From: Paraperibacillus marinus
Lineage (GTDB): Bacteria > Bacillota > Bacilli > Bacillales > DSM-1321
DNA: 64,000 nucleotides
Assembly: GCF_046237605.1 (NCBI RefSeq)
Contig: NZ_CP143542.1
Span: 2,976,001 to 3,040,000 of the forward strand
Direction of reading: 5' to 3'
How positions within the stretch are numbered: the first letter of the stretch is position 1; the number at the start of each line of letters is the position of its first letter. The translations under genes and the position numbers were made by a program. The notes under the pieces are model-generated. The model saw nothing but the letters and a program-made list of their open reading frames with translations, did not search any database and was not told where the DNA came from. Of the stretch, positions 34,115 to 43,024 are shown one piece after another.

Positions 34115-35524
34115 TTATTTCATCACGTGGATTGGAAGTCCAAGTGCAACTTCAGCAGTTTCCATTGTGATTTCACCAAGAGTCGGGTGAGCATGGATTG
34201 TCATGGCGATATCTTCAGCAGTCATTCCTGCTTCGATAGCCAGTCCAAGTTCAGAGATCATATCAGAAGCGCCCGCACCGGCAACCTGAGCTCCGATTAC
34301 TACGCCATCTTCTTTTGTAGTGATCAGCTTCATGAAACCGTCTGTGCTGTTCAGAGAAAGGGCACGTCCATTTGCAGCGAATGGGAATTTCGCAGCAGTG
34401 ATGGCAATTCCTTCTTCCTTAGCCTGCTTTTCTGTATAACCTACAGAAGCAAGTTCCGGCTCAGAGAATACTACAGCCGGGATCGCAAGGTAATCAATTT
34501 CAGCCGGATGACCAGCAATTGCTTCAGCGGCAATCTTGCCTTCATAAGATGCTTTGTGGGCAAGCGGCGGTCCTTCAACGATATCACCGATTGCGAAAAT
34601 GTTTTTTACACTTGTACGGCATTGGCTGTCGATTTCGATCAAGCCTCTCTCCGTCTTCTTCACACCGATTTGCTCTAAGCCGAGCTCCTCAGTGTTCGGA
34701 CGGCGTCCGACAGTTACAAGCACATAGTCTGCCTCAACTGTGTGGGTTTCACCTTTGGCCTCATATGTTACGACTACGCCGTTCTCACTTTCTTCAACGC
34801 CCTTAGCCATAGCTTTAGTTACGATTTCCACGCCTTTTTTCTTCAGGTTCTTGGCAACAAGTGAAGACATCTGCTTTTCAAAACCTGCAAGGATGTCGTC
34901 AAGACCTTCAAGGATGGTAACCTTCGTGCCGAAGTTTGCATATGCTCCGCCAAGCTCAGTTCCGATATAGCCTCCGCCGATAACGACAAGGGACTTAGGA
35001 ACTTCTTTAAGCGCAAGCGCTCCGGTAGAATTGATTACACGGTCTGAATATTTGAAAGCCGGCAGTTCAATCGGAGTTGAACCTGTAGCAATGATGGCAT
35101 TCTTGAATGTATAAGTCTGAGCTGAATTCTCATCCATCACACGGATGCTGTTTTCATCTGCAAAGTAAGCTTCACCGCGGACGATGTTTACTTTATTGCC
35201 TTTGAGAAGGCCTTCTACACCGCCAGTCAGTTTGTTTACTACACTTGATTTCCACGCCTGCACCTTAGAGAAGTCGACTTTTACGCCTTCAGCGCTGATG
35301 CCGATATCTTCTGAATGAAGAGCATGGTCATAACGGTGACCTGCAGTGATAAGAGCTTTTGACGGGATACAGCCGACATTCAGGCAGACACCGCCCATAT
35401 TGGCCTTTTCTACGATTGTTACTTTCTGCCCAAGCTGAGCCGCGCGGATTGCAGCGACATAGCCTCCAGGGCCGGCACCGATGATAAGAGTATCTGTTTC
35501 AATTGGGAAATCTCCAACTACCAT
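34115..35524 (-). CDS. pdhD: Dihydrolipoamide dehydrogenase (E3)
   Basis: A 469-residue flavoprotein reoxidising the dihydrolipoyl groups of pyruvate dehydrogenase (and of related complexes). FAD motif IIGAGPGGYVAAIRAAQLG, redox-active disulfide GGVCLNVGCIPSKAL, NAD motif VIGGGYIGTELG and the catalytic HAHPTLGE (His-Glu pair) are all present. ATG after a GGAGGGGTAATAAATGG-like site; it begins three bases after the pdhC stop. Last gene of pdhABCD. Confidence 0.97.
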   Translation of the reverse strand: MVVGDFPIETDTLIIGAGPGGYVAAIRAAQLGQKVTIVEKANMGGVCLNVGCIPSKALITAGHRYDHALHSEDIGISAEGVKVDFSKVQAWKSSVVNKLTGGVEGLLKGNKVNIVRGEAYFADENSIRVMDENSAQTYTFKNAIIATGSTPIELPAFKYSDRVINSTGALALKEVPKSLVVIGGGYIGTELGGAYANFGTKVTILEGLDDILAGFEKQMSSLVAKNLKKKGVEIVTKAMAKGVEESENGVVVTYEAKGETHTVEADYVLVTVGRRPNTEELGLEQIGVKKTERGLIEIDSQCRTSVKNIFAIGDIVEGPPLAHKASYEGKIAAEAIAGHPAEIDYLAIPAVVFSEPELASVGYTEKQAKEEGIAITAAKFPFAANGRALSLNSTDGFMKLITTKEDGVVIGAQVAGAGASDMISELGLAIEAGMTAEDIAMTIHAHPTLGEITMETAEVALGLPIHVMK

Positions 35525-35527
35525 TTA

Positions 35528-36859
35528 TTACCCCTCCATTAACAATAGTTCTGGATCGTTCAATAGTCGCTTGATGTGATTCAGTGCGTTTTGTGCAGTT
35601 GCCCCATCGATCATGCGGTGGTCAAAGCTGAGTGACAGCGCCAATACTGGTGCAGCCACAATTTCGCCGCCAATTACCACTGGTTTTTCGGCGATGCGGC
35701 CGATTCCAAGGATTGCAACCTCCGGGTGGTTGATGACCGGAGTGAACCATTGTCCGCCAGCTGAACCGATGTTGCTGATTGTGCAGGAAGCACCTTTCAT
35801 TTCGGCTGGAGCCAGCTTGCCTTCGCGTGCTTTTCCGGCCAGTTCATTGATCTCATTTGATACAGTGAATACAGACTTGCGGTCCGCATTTTTCACAACA
35901 GGCACGAGCAAGCCTTTTTCTGTATCAGCAGCAATCCCGATGTTGTAATAGTGCTTGTGTACGATTTCGCTTGTTGCATCATCGATTGATGTGTTAAGTG
36001 CAGGGAACTCGCGCAGTGCACTTGTCAATGCTTTTACCACATATGGAAGGAATGTAAGCTTGATTCCTTTAGCAGCTGCCACTTCCTTGAATTTCTTACG
36101 GTGGGCAACAAGCTTAGTTACATCCACTTCATCCATGAGCGTAACATGCGGCGCAGTGTGCTTGGAATTAACCATAGCTTTAGCGATTGCTTTACGGATA
36201 CCGCTCATTTTCTCGCGCGTTTCAGGGAAGTCGCCTTCTGGAATAGCAAGTGGTGCTGCTGTTTTTTCTTCTTTCGCTGAAGGAGCGGCTTCTTGCTGCT
36301 CTTGTGGTGCAGCCTGCTGTCCGCCAGTTCCGAATGCGTCGATATCACTTTTCAGGATGCGGCCGTTATCGCCGGATCCTGAAACCTGACGGATGTCGAT
36401 TCCTTTTTCCCTGGCATATTTGCGTACAGATGGCATAGCGATGATGCGTCGGTTAGGATCCACATCAGCTGGTGCTTGTGTGCCAGCTGCTGCTGCAGGT
36501 GCTGCAGTTTCTTCTTTCTGGACGCCCTGGCCAGCTTCGCCTGTAGACTGAACCTGCTCTTCAGTCGCCTTGGCACCCTCGTCACCATGATCGTCGCCTT
36601 TGAATTGAAGATCCTCATATCCCGGTGCATCAAAAGTTATCAAGACGTCGCCGACTACAGCAACAGTGCCTTCTTCAACCTTAATTTCTTCAACAGTCCC
36701 TTCAACTGGAGAAGGTATCTCCACAACTGCTTTATCGTTTTGCACTTCACATAGTACATCGTCTTCCTGTACTTTATCTCCAGGTTTTACAAACCATTTC
36801 ACGATTTCGCCTTCGCGGATACCTTCACCGATGTCCGGAAGCTTAAATTGAAATGCCAT
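35528..36859 (-). CDS. pdhC: Dihydrolipoamide acetyltransferase (E2) of pyruvate dehydrogenase
   Basis: A 443-residue E2 core with one N-terminal lipoyl domain (about 1-78, lipoyl lysine in EVQNDKAVVEIPSP), an Ala/Gln-rich linker, a peripheral-subunit-binding domain (about 135-175; AMPSVRKYAREKGIDI) and the catalytic domain with the terminal LSFDHRMIDGATA (active-site His-Asp). It transfers acetyl to CoA. ATG follows AGGAGG. A 153-base gap with a perfect stem-loop precedes it, so it may be expressed partly from its own promoter. Confidence 0.96.
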   Translation of the reverse strand: MAFQFKLPDIGEGIREGEIVKWFVKPGDKVQEDDVLCEVQNDKAVVEIPSPVEGTVEEIKVEEGTVAVVGDVLITFDAPGYEDLQFKGDDHGDEGAKATEEQVQSTGEAGQGVQKEETAAPAAAAGTQAPADVDPNRRIIAMPSVRKYAREKGIDIRQVSGSGDNGRILKSDIDAFGTGGQQAAPQEQQEAAPSAKEEKTAAPLAIPEGDFPETREKMSGIRKAIAKAMVNSKHTAPHVTLMDEVDVTKLVAHRKKFKEVAAAKGIKLTFLPYVVKALTSALREFPALNTSIDDATSEIVHKHYYNIGIAADTEKGLLVPVVKNADRKSVFTVSNEINELAGKAREGKLAPAEMKGASCTISNIGSAGGQWFTPVINHPEVAILGIGRIAEKPVVIGGEIVAAPVLALSLSFDHRMIDGATAQNALNHIKRLLNDPELLLMEG

Positions 36860-37012
36860 GGATTTAACCTCCTAATATTATCGTAAATTCTTTTTGTTGA
36901 AAAATAAAAAATAAATATTCATAACTTTTTTTCAAATGAACCTATTTCATGCAAAAGCTCTCTTTTCCATGATTTCATGATTTAGAGAGCTTTTGCAGAT
37001 AATGGACTGAAA
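36860..37012 (-). promoter_or_regulatory. pdhB-pdhC intercistronic hairpin and candidate promoter
   Basis: A 13-bp perfect stem, GCAAAAGCTCTCT with AGAGAGCTTTTGC (36951-36996), has a 20-base loop and no following T run, so it is unlikely to be a simple terminator. Downstream on the minus strand, TTGAAA followed after 16 bases by TATTTT could be an internal promoter for pdhC-pdhD. An internal pdhC promoter and processing are known for B. subtilis. Confidence 0.55.
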
Positions 37013-37990
37013 TTAAAAGTTCAGTACTTTTTTAGCTGTTTCCATTACATCTTTGTAATTCGGCAGCCATACAGATTCTGCCTGCGAGAACGGATAAATT
37101 GTGTCCGCAGCCGCAACACGCAGAACCGGTGCTTCAAGGCTCAGCACCGCACGCTCCATTATTTCACCGATTACCTGTCCGGCGATGCCGGCCTGGCGCT
37201 GCGCTTCCTGCACAACGATGGCACGGCCAGTCTTCTCTACAGAAGAAATGATGGCATCAACATCCAGCGGCATGATCGTACGAAGGTCAATTACCTCTAC
37301 GGAATGGCCTTCTTTTTCAAGCTCCTCAGCAGCTTTCAAAGATTCGTGGACCATAGCGCCATAAGTGATGATGGAAAGGTCGGAACCTTCGCGCTTTACA
37401 TCAGCCTTGCCAAGCGGAATGGTGTACTCTTCTTCAGGTACCTCTTCGCGGAAGGCGCGGTAGAGCTTCAAATGCTCAAGGAAGATAACTGGATCATTAT
37501 CACGGATTGAAGATATAAGAAGTCCCTTTGCATCATAAGGAGTGGATGGAACGACCACTTTCAATCCCGGTGTCTGTGTCATGAGGCCTTCCAGGCTGTC
37601 TGAGTGAAGTTCAGGTGTATGCACACCGCCGCCAAATGGTGAACGGACTGTGATAGGCATATTGTAACGGCCGCCTGAACGGTATCTCATGCGGGACATC
37701 TGACCGGCGATTGAATCCATTACTTCGAATACGAAACCGAAGAACTGGATTTCGGGAACTGGACGGAACCCTTGAAGGGAAAGACCGATCGCCAATCCGC
37801 CGATTCCTGATTCAGCAAGGGGTGTATCGAATACCTTATCCTCTCCAAATTCTTTCTGGAGACCGTCAGTTACACGGAATACACCGCCGTTTACGCCGAC
37901 GTCTTCGCCAAACAATAGCACATTCGGGTCGTTTTTGAGTTCGTTTCGCAATGCATCATTGATTGCTTGAACCATTGTCATTTGAGCCAT
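37013..37990 (-). CDS. pdhB: Pyruvate dehydrogenase E1 component, beta subunit
   Basis: A 325-residue E1-beta: MTMVQAINDALRNELKNDPNVLLFGEDVGVNGGVFRVTDGL contains the TPP-site glutamate (E of GEDVG), and LAESGIGGLAIGLSLQG and HTPELHSDSLEGL are conserved subunit contacts. With PdhA it decarboxylates pyruvate and acetylates lipoate. It starts three bases after the pdhA stop, indicating coupled expression at 1:1. No anomalies. Confidence 0.97.
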   Translation of the reverse strand: MAQMTMVQAINDALRNELKNDPNVLLFGEDVGVNGGVFRVTDGLQKEFGEDKVFDTPLAESGIGGLAIGLSLQGFRPVPEIQFFGFVFEVMDSIAGQMSRMRYRSGGRYNMPITVRSPFGGGVHTPELHSDSLEGLMTQTPGLKVVVPSTPYDAKGLLISSIRDNDPVIFLEHLKLYRAFREEVPEEEYTIPLGKADVKREGSDLSIITYGAMVHESLKAAEELEKEGHSVEVIDLRTIMPLDVDAIISSVEKTGRAIVVQEAQRQAGIAGQVIGEIMERAVLSLEAPVLRVAAADTIYPFSQAESVWLPNYKDVMETAKKVLNF

Positions 37991-37993
37991 AAC

Positions 37994-39109
37994 TTACTTC
38001 GACTCCTTTTCTTTGTAGATTTCGTACTGTTCTTTCAGGTTGGAAGGCATTTCTTCGTACATGATTTCCATCAGGTCAGTCACCTTTTGCTTAGGCTCTG
38101 CATCTGCTTCCTTGATGGCATTTTTAATGTCTTCCTTCGCCGTTTCAATTACTTCGTTTTCCATTTCTTCCGTCCAAAGGTTCCTGCCTTCGAGGAATTT
38201 ACGGAAACGCACCAGTGGATCTTTCTTTTCCCATTCATTATCAAGATCAGAAGTACGATAACGGGTTGGGTCATCACCAGCCATGGTATGAGGACCGTAT
38301 CTGTATGTCAGTGTTTCAATCAGTGTAGGTCCTTCGCCGTTCACCGCGCGCTCACGTGCTTCACGTGTTGCAGCGTAAACTGCAAGCGGGTCCATACCGT
38401 CAACCTGGATTCCAGGGATACCGGCAGCAACTGCTTTTTGAGCGATTGTCCTGGCTGCTGACTGCTTCTCAACAGGAGTAGAAATGGCAAAACGGTTATT
38501 TTGAACAACAAAGATTGCCGGTGCCTTGAATGCACCTGCAAAGTTGATTCCTTCGTAGAAGTCACCCTGGGAAGCTCCCCCGTCACCGGTATATGTAATG
38601 GCAACAGCTTTTGCGCCCCTCTTCTTGATGCCTAGTGCAACACCGGCAGCTTGTACATACTGTGCACCGATGATGATCTGCGGTGAAATCACGTTTACGC
38701 CTTCTGGAATTTTATTTCCTTTAAAGTGTCCGCGTGAAAATAAGAAAGCCTGTGAAAGCGGAAGTCCATGCCAGATAAGCTGAGGAACATCACGGTATCC
38801 CGGCAGAATGAAATCTTCTTTTTCAAGAGCAAATTGTGAAGCAAGCTGTGATGCTTCCTGCCCTGCAGTCGGCGCATAGAATCCAAGACGCCCCTGGCGG
38901 TTTAGAGAGATTGAACGCTGATCAAGTATACGGGTGTATACCATGCGCTTCATAAGTTCTTGAAGCTGGTCGTCCGTTAAGTCGGGCATAGCCGCTTCGT
39001 TTACTACTTCTCCTTCTTCGTTAAGAATTTGAAGAGTCTGGAATTGATCTTCTACAGCCTGAAGCTGTTCTTTAACATCAAATTGGTTTTTTTGAGCTTT
39101 ACCAGCCAT
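37994..39109 (-). CDS. pdhA: Pyruvate dehydrogenase E1 component, alpha subunit
   Basis: A 371-residue E1-alpha with the TPP motif GDGGASQGDFYEGINFAGAFKAPAIFVVQNN and the loop RYGPHTMAGDDPTRYR. ATG at 39109 after AGGTGAC gives exactly the B. subtilis length and the N-terminus MAGKAQKNQFDVKEQLQ; a frame extension to 39220 lacks a ribosome site. First gene of pdhABCD. The complex converts pyruvate to acetyl-CoA in the cytoplasm and links the adjacent carbon genes (pycA, ctaCDEF) metabolically. Confidence 0.96.
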   Translation of the reverse strand: MAGKAQKNQFDVKEQLQAVEDQFQTLQILNEEGEVVNEAAMPDLTDDQLQELMKRMVYTRILDQRSISLNRQGRLGFYAPTAGQEASQLASQFALEKEDFILPGYRDVPQLIWHGLPLSQAFLFSRGHFKGNKIPEGVNVISPQIIIGAQYVQAAGVALGIKKRGAKAVAITYTGDGGASQGDFYEGINFAGAFKAPAIFVVQNNRFAISTPVEKQSAARTIAQKAVAAGIPGIQVDGMDPLAVYAATREARERAVNGEGPTLIETLTYRYGPHTMAGDDPTRYRTSDLDNEWEKKDPLVRFRKFLEGRNLWTEEMENEVIETAKEDIKNAIKEADAEPKQKVTDLMEIMYEEMPSNLKEQYEIYKEKESK

Positions 39110-39567
39110 CTGCGTCACCTGTCCTTTCAGATAAAAAGGTTTATTATATAAAGCATTTCTACTGGAACAATATATAGACAAAGCATGGATTACCCATTCC
39201 TTCTCGGTGGCCATTTTCACTATTTCCTCTATACCCAGGACCGAAACATGACCGCCAGATAAAAGAAAGCCTAAATGACCCTGTATCTATCATTTTTGAT
39301 TAACCAATGGTACAATGCTTTATTTTCCTTTAACAGTTTACAACATCTTATAGAATCTAGTCAAACACTAGGTTTTTAATAAGGCAAAGTGGTAATTTAC
39401 CCCTTTTTGTTACCGCTTAAACAGTATAACATATAATCTGTAGCATATCATCTAACTTGCCTGTATCACACTCCCTGTCTCCAAATATATAATAGGATGC
39501 TTCCATCACATTGCTACAAGATCTCCATTCTGCCTTTTTACTTTTTCCATGGCTTGTGAAATTCATC
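39110..39567 (-). other. pdhA upstream region with candidate promoter
   Basis: A long AT-rich gap with no gene on either strand. On the minus strand TTGACT (39359-39364), 18 bases and TAAACT (39335-39340) form a sigma-A-like promoter about 225 bases before pdhA, implying a long leader. I see no riboswitch I can name. Confidence 0.4.
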
Positions 39568-39608
39568 CAAAAAAAATAAGCGGCAGATCCCTCCGGCGCT
39601 TATTTTTT
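39568..39608 (-). terminator. Terminator after ykyA
   Basis: AATAAGCG pairs with CGCTTATT (39577-39605) around a GC-rich loop, followed on the minus strand by a T run. Confidence 0.85.
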
Positions 39609-39614
39609 AGATCA

Positions 39615-40253
39615 TTATTTATCCATCGTTTCAAGCAGACTATTTTTCTGGTTGTCATATTCTGCAGTCAACTTGTTGAACCGGTTGTTTTCCTGCCTGA
39701 CTTTGCCATACAGTACATTAATTTTATCAATTTGGTCCTGCAGGGTTTCATAGTCCAGGTTCTTATCCTTGAACATCGTATACAGTTCCTTGTCGGCCTT
39801 CAGGCTGTCTTTATAATAAGCAAAGAGCCTGTCGTGCGCTTTATACCTGTCTACCATAATGGAAGCAAGTTTATTTGCTTTATCCTTGTCTTCCCATTTG
39901 GAAAGGGACTTTTTGATTTTCTTGAACTCATCCCTGGATTTTTGGAGTGCCTCATTTTCTTTTTGAATCTCGGAAGTCCGTGATCTGATATTTTTCTGGG
40001 CTTCATCGGATAATTGGACGATTTTATCATAATCGTCCATTCCGAGACCGACGATCCTGTCATATAGTGATTTTTCCTTCTCCTCCAGCTTCATGAGTGA
40101 GAGCTGCCGTTCAGAAACTTTGCTTTCCTCACTCGAAACAGCTTCAAGGCCATCCTTTATCTCGCCCTCCAGGCCGGTCCCCGTGCATCCCTGGAGGATG
40201 AATATTGAAGCAGCCAGCATAAAAAGCAGCCGCCATGACTGTTGTCTGAGCAT
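39615..40253 (-). CDS. ykyA: YkyA family lipoprotein
   Basis: A 212-residue putative cell-wall-binding lipoprotein. The signal peptide MLRQQSWRLLFMLAASIFILQGC ends in the lipobox LQGC; the mature part is almost entirely coiled-coil helix (heptads from about 40 to 205, e.g. KLEEKEKSLYDRIVGLGMDD). ATG at 40253 lies behind GGGGGGAAGGAA; the longer frame to 40355 has no ribosome site. In B. subtilis ykyA lies just upstream of pdhA as here. Function unknown. Confidence 0.85.
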   Translation of the reverse strand: MLRQQSWRLLFMLAASIFILQGCTGTGLEGEIKDGLEAVSSEESKVSERQLSLMKLEEKEKSLYDRIVGLGMDDYDKIVQLSDEAQKNIRSRTSEIQKENEALQKSRDEFKKIKKSLSKWEDKDKANKLASIMVDRYKAHDRLFAYYKDSLKADKELYTMFKDKNLDYETLQDQIDKINVLYGKVRQENNRFNKLTAEYDNQKNSLLETMDK

Positions 40254-40507
40254 TTCCTTCCCCCCGTCTTTTAGCCCGAATACTTGCCGCAGGCAAAATA
40301 GCTTGATTACATTATAACAGCAATCCATTCCAATGAAACAGCGTAAACCCCGCATCAGCCTGTACTCTTTTTGATATATGGGCGATAGCCTTCACCAGGA
40401 GGGCCGGCATAGCATAGGCTGTATTAAATCCTGATTCATGTCAGAGCTCCTTTTATACTGGGAGCAAAAGTCTTTATCAGGAGAAAAAAAGACAGGAGGA
40501 ATTTCTT

Positions 40508-40645
40508 ATGTACGGTTACGGTTATGGTGGATGCTGCTACCCTGTAGCACCTTACGGAAGAGGCTGCGGCTTTGGCAGGGGCTTTGCCCTGTTAGTCGTA
40601 TTGTTTATTCTGTTAATTATCGTTGGTGCCTGCTTCCCATTCTAA
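40508..40645 (+). CDS. YjcZ family sporulation peptide
   Basis: A 45-residue peptide: a Gly/Tyr/Cys-rich N-terminus (MYGYGYGGCCYPVAPYGRGC) followed by a hydrophobic helix (FALLVVLFILLIIVGACFPF), the typical layout of YjcZ/sporulation-induced small proteins in Bacillaceae. AGGAGGAATTTCTT places a strong ribosome site before ATG. It should be membrane-inserted, and is probably expressed during sporulation, by family analogy. Divergent from ykyA and upstream of defB. Too short for standard gene callers. Confidence 0.82.
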   Translation: MYGYGYGGCCYPVAPYGRGCGFGRGFALLVVLFILLIIVGACFPF

Positions 40646-40676
40646 AATTCAATTTGAGTTCATATAATTAAAAATG

Positions 40677-40708
40677 ATGACTGTCCCGGTAACGGGGCAG
40701 TCCCTTTA
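40677..40708 (+). terminator. Terminator-like hairpin after the yjcZ-type gene
   Basis: GACTGTCCC pairs with GGGGCAGTC (40679-40702) followed by a weak T tail (CCCTTTACA). Confidence 0.55.
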
Positions 40709-40790
40709 CACGAACTTCAAGTTAACATTTTCATGATTATTTGCTACACTTGTTTTACATATTTTTTGGTTAAGCATGGGGGTTTTTATT

Positions 40791-41342
40791 TTGATCACGA
40801 TGAATGACATAATCCGAGAGGGACATCCTGCCCTCCGTTCTGTAGCAGAGCCGGTCGAACTGCCTGCCTCTGAAGAAGAAAAGGAAATACTGCGAAGCAT
40901 GATGGAATATATCCAAAACAGCCAGGATCCTGAAACTGCATTAAAGTACGGCCTTAGGCCAGGCATCGGCCTGGCGGCACCTCAAATCAATGTGCCTAAG
41001 CGGATGATCGCGGTACAGGTCCCTGATGACAAAGGAAATACAATCAGTTATGCGCTTTTTAATCCAAGGATTGTAAGCCATTCTGTCGAAAAGAGTTACT
41101 TGACAGCCGGCGAAGGCTGCCTGTCAGTCGACCGCGATGTGCCGGGTTATGTTCCTAGGCATGCCAGGGTCACAGTCGAAGGAACGACCCTGGAGGGAGA
41201 AAACGTCAAGCTCAGACTCAGGGGCCTTCCGTCCATTTGCTTCCAGCATGAAATCGACCATTTGAATGGCGTTATGTTTTATGACCATATCAATAAGGAA
41301 CAGCCTTTTGCACCTATTGATGGCAAACCGATTGAAAGATAA
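40791..41342 (+). CDS. defB: Peptide deformylase
   Basis: A 183-residue peptide deformylase removing the formyl group from new proteins. All three motifs are present: GIGLAAPQI, GEGCLSV and QHEIDHLNGVMFYD (metal histidines and catalytic glutamate). TTG at 40791 after GGGGGT gives the B. subtilis-like start (L/M)ITMNDIIREGHPALR; the ATG five codons upstream lies inside that site region. It is the longer, type-2 (Gram-positive) form. Convergent with ykrA. Confidence 0.95.
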   Translation: MITMNDIIREGHPALRSVAEPVELPASEEEKEILRSMMEYIQNSQDPETALKYGLRPGIGLAAPQINVPKRMIAVQVPDDKGNTISYALFNPRIVSHSVEKSYLTAGEGCLSVDRDVPGYVPRHARVTVEGTTLEGENVKLRLRGLPSICFQHEIDHLNGVMFYDHINKEQPFAPIDGKPIER

Positions 41343-41368
41343 TATAAATTGTTTATTTAGAAAAAGCC

Positions 41369-41406
41369 ATACAAAAAAGCTATCCGGCCGGATAGCTTTT
41401 TTGTAT
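41369..41406. terminator. Bidirectional terminator between defB and ykrA
   Basis: AAAAAAGCTATCCGG pairs with CCGGATAGCTTTTTT (41373-41402), a palindrome with A and T flanks. Confidence 0.93.
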
Positions 41407-41408
41407 GA

Positions 41409-42179
41409 TCAGATTAAGCCTGCTTTTTTTAATCCGTGATAAATTCCATCTTCCGCTACATCACTGGTAACAAAGGAAGCATGCTTTTTCACTTCATCCA
41501 GCGCATTGCCCATGGCGACACCGTGCCCGACTGCTCCGAGCATTTCAATATCATTCAGGCCGTCCCCGAATGCATATACATCTTCAAGCCTGAAACCCGC
41601 TTTATCCATCAGTGCCTTAATGCCTTCCGCCTTTGATGCCCCTTTTGGGAGCACATCCATGGCCAGCCGGTGCCATCTTATATATTTGAAAACAGAATGA
41701 TGATCGTAATAAAAGCTTTCCTCAGCCTCTGAACAGAAGAGGAGGGTCTGGTAAATCTCCCGGTCTCTATAGAACGAAGGATCCAGTTCAGGGTGGGGAA
41801 ACTGGAGCGTACCCATGCTCTCTATAATAAAGTCACTGTGCTTAACTGAAGATTTCATGGTTTGTTCATTCATGAATACCAGGGGATGCCCCTCTTTTTC
41901 AGCGGCGTCATGCAGCCTGGCAAGCTCCTGGGTATTAAGCGGATTCCGGTAGACGGCCTCCCCTTCGAATACTACATACTGGCCATTAAAACTGACAAAC
42001 GTTTCTATATCCAGCTCTTCCCTGATGTAATCGAACATGAAAGGCGCCCTGCCCGTGGCGATGGCAACATACACACCATTCTGCTGCAGGCTTTTGACGG
42101 CCTCCCTTGTACTGTCAGGTATTTTTTTATCATGATCAAGCAATGTCCCGTCGATATCAAAAAATACGATTTTTTCCAT
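41409..42179 (-). CDS. ykrA: Cof-type HAD hydrolase YkrA
   Basis: A 256-residue HAD-superfamily phosphatase with a C2B-type cap (Cof subfamily). Motif I FFDIDGTLLDHDKKIPDSTR, motif II AIATGR (T), motif III lysine in the KASKAEGIKAL region and motif IV FGDGLNDIEML are intact. Cof phosphatases act on sugar phosphates or flavin/PLP-type substrates; the specific one here is unknown. Sits between defB and rpoY-rnjA as ykrA does in B. subtilis. Confidence 0.9.
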   Translation of the reverse strand: MEKIVFFDIDGTLLDHDKKIPDSTREAVKSLQQNGVYVAIATGRAPFMFDYIREELDIETFVSFNGQYVVFEGEAVYRNPLNTQELARLHDAAEKEGHPLVFMNEQTMKSSVKHSDFIIESMGTLQFPHPELDPSFYRDREIYQTLLFCSEAEESFYYDHHSVFKYIRWHRLAMDVLPKGASKAEGIKALMDKAGFRLEDVYAFGDGLNDIEMLGAVGHGVAMGNALDEVKKHASFVTSDVAEDGIYHGLKKAGLI

Positions 42180-42476
42180 TTTTCCACTTCCTCATAAAAC
42201 AACTAAGGTAAAAAGGCTGCTTTGTTTTTTTGGTATTATCTCATATTCCTGTCCAAAAAATAAAACAATTTTCCCTCTTGCCTGTCAATCTTATAGTTCT
42301 GCCCTGCCCTGCTGGTAAAAAGAACCACCATTTTTTTACTGGGAATAGGCATAAAATAGGATGGCAGCAATCCGACCGGCATCTGCTTCAGCTGTTCATT
42401 CGACAGGCAAGCTTCAAGAAAGTTGTTTCACTTTGTTGAATTTTCAGTTAAAATCAAGAGTAAGGAGTGATCCGCC

Positions 42477-42548
42477 ATGCTAAAGAAATTAAGGAAAAAG
42501 CTCGCTGAACAATGGAAGGATTTACTTAGAAAAAAGACAATCGCATAA
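42477..42548 (+). CDS. 23-residue cationic amphipathic peptide
   Basis: A tiny frame beginning MLKKLRKKLAEQWKDLLRKK, 23 residues in total with net charge about +7 (nine Lys/Arg, two acidic). Leu2, Leu5, Leu9, Trp13, Leu16 and Leu17 fall on one helical face, giving a basic amphipathic helix with a single tryptophan. AAGGAGTGA lies seven bases before ATG, an almost ideal site, and a terminator follows 13 bases after the stop, so it looks like a complete single-gene transcript. A weak promoter (TTTCAC-17-TAAAAT) ends about 25 bases upstream. Not recognised; it could bind membranes, RNA or a protein partner. Confidence 0.6.
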   Translation: MLKKLRKKLAEQWKDLLRKKTIA

Positions 42549-42554
42549 ACTTTT

Positions 42555-42597
42555 TCAAAAAAAGCCCTCCAAAACTTGCGAAGGGCTCTTTCCTTAT
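42555..42597 (+). terminator. Terminator after the 23-residue peptide gene
   Basis: AGCCCT pairs with AGGGCT (42562-42587), with a short imperfect extension and a T-rich tail CTTTCCTTATT. Confidence 0.75.
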
Positions 42598-42808
42598 TGT
42601 AAAGTACACTAAGTATACTAAAAATGGATGGGAAATTATTCTTTAAACCCTTAATTATTTGTAAAACATGAAAAATTCCCTTTTATTATATATAATAGAA
42701 ACAGGCAGCAGGAATGCGGTTTCAAGGAAGGCAGAACCCACTCCCTTAAAAACAGATAATATAAATTAATATATATATTAAAACCAAGGTTGTTAGGAGA
42801 GATCAAAG

Positions 42809-43018
42809 ATGATATTTAAGATTTACTACCAAGAGCTTGCAAGTGAGGTTCCAGTCCGCGAGGCGACTAAGTCAGTCTATGTGGAAGGCGATTCTGAGCG
42901 GGATGTGCGCCAAAAGGTGGCTGACAGGAATTATAATGTCGAATACATCACAAAAGTGAGCGGAAGTTACTTAACTTATGAAAAACAGAATGAAGACTTT
43001 AATGTATTGGAGCTATGA
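42809..43018 (+). CDS. rpoY: RNA polymerase epsilon subunit
   Basis: A 69-residue protein (MIFKIYYQELASEVPVREAT, then RDVRQKVADRNYNVEYITK) matching RpoY/YkzG, the small epsilon subunit of Firmicute RNA polymerase. It binds near the active-site cleft and resembles phage inhibitor Gp2; its role is still debated. TTAGGAGAGATC precedes ATG. It ends six bases before rnjA and is co-transcribed with it, as in other Bacilli. Confidence 0.95.
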   Translation: MIFKIYYQELASEVPVREATKSVYVEGDSERDVRQKVADRNYNVEYITKVSGSYLTYEKQNEDFNVLEL

Positions 43019-43024
43019 TGATTT

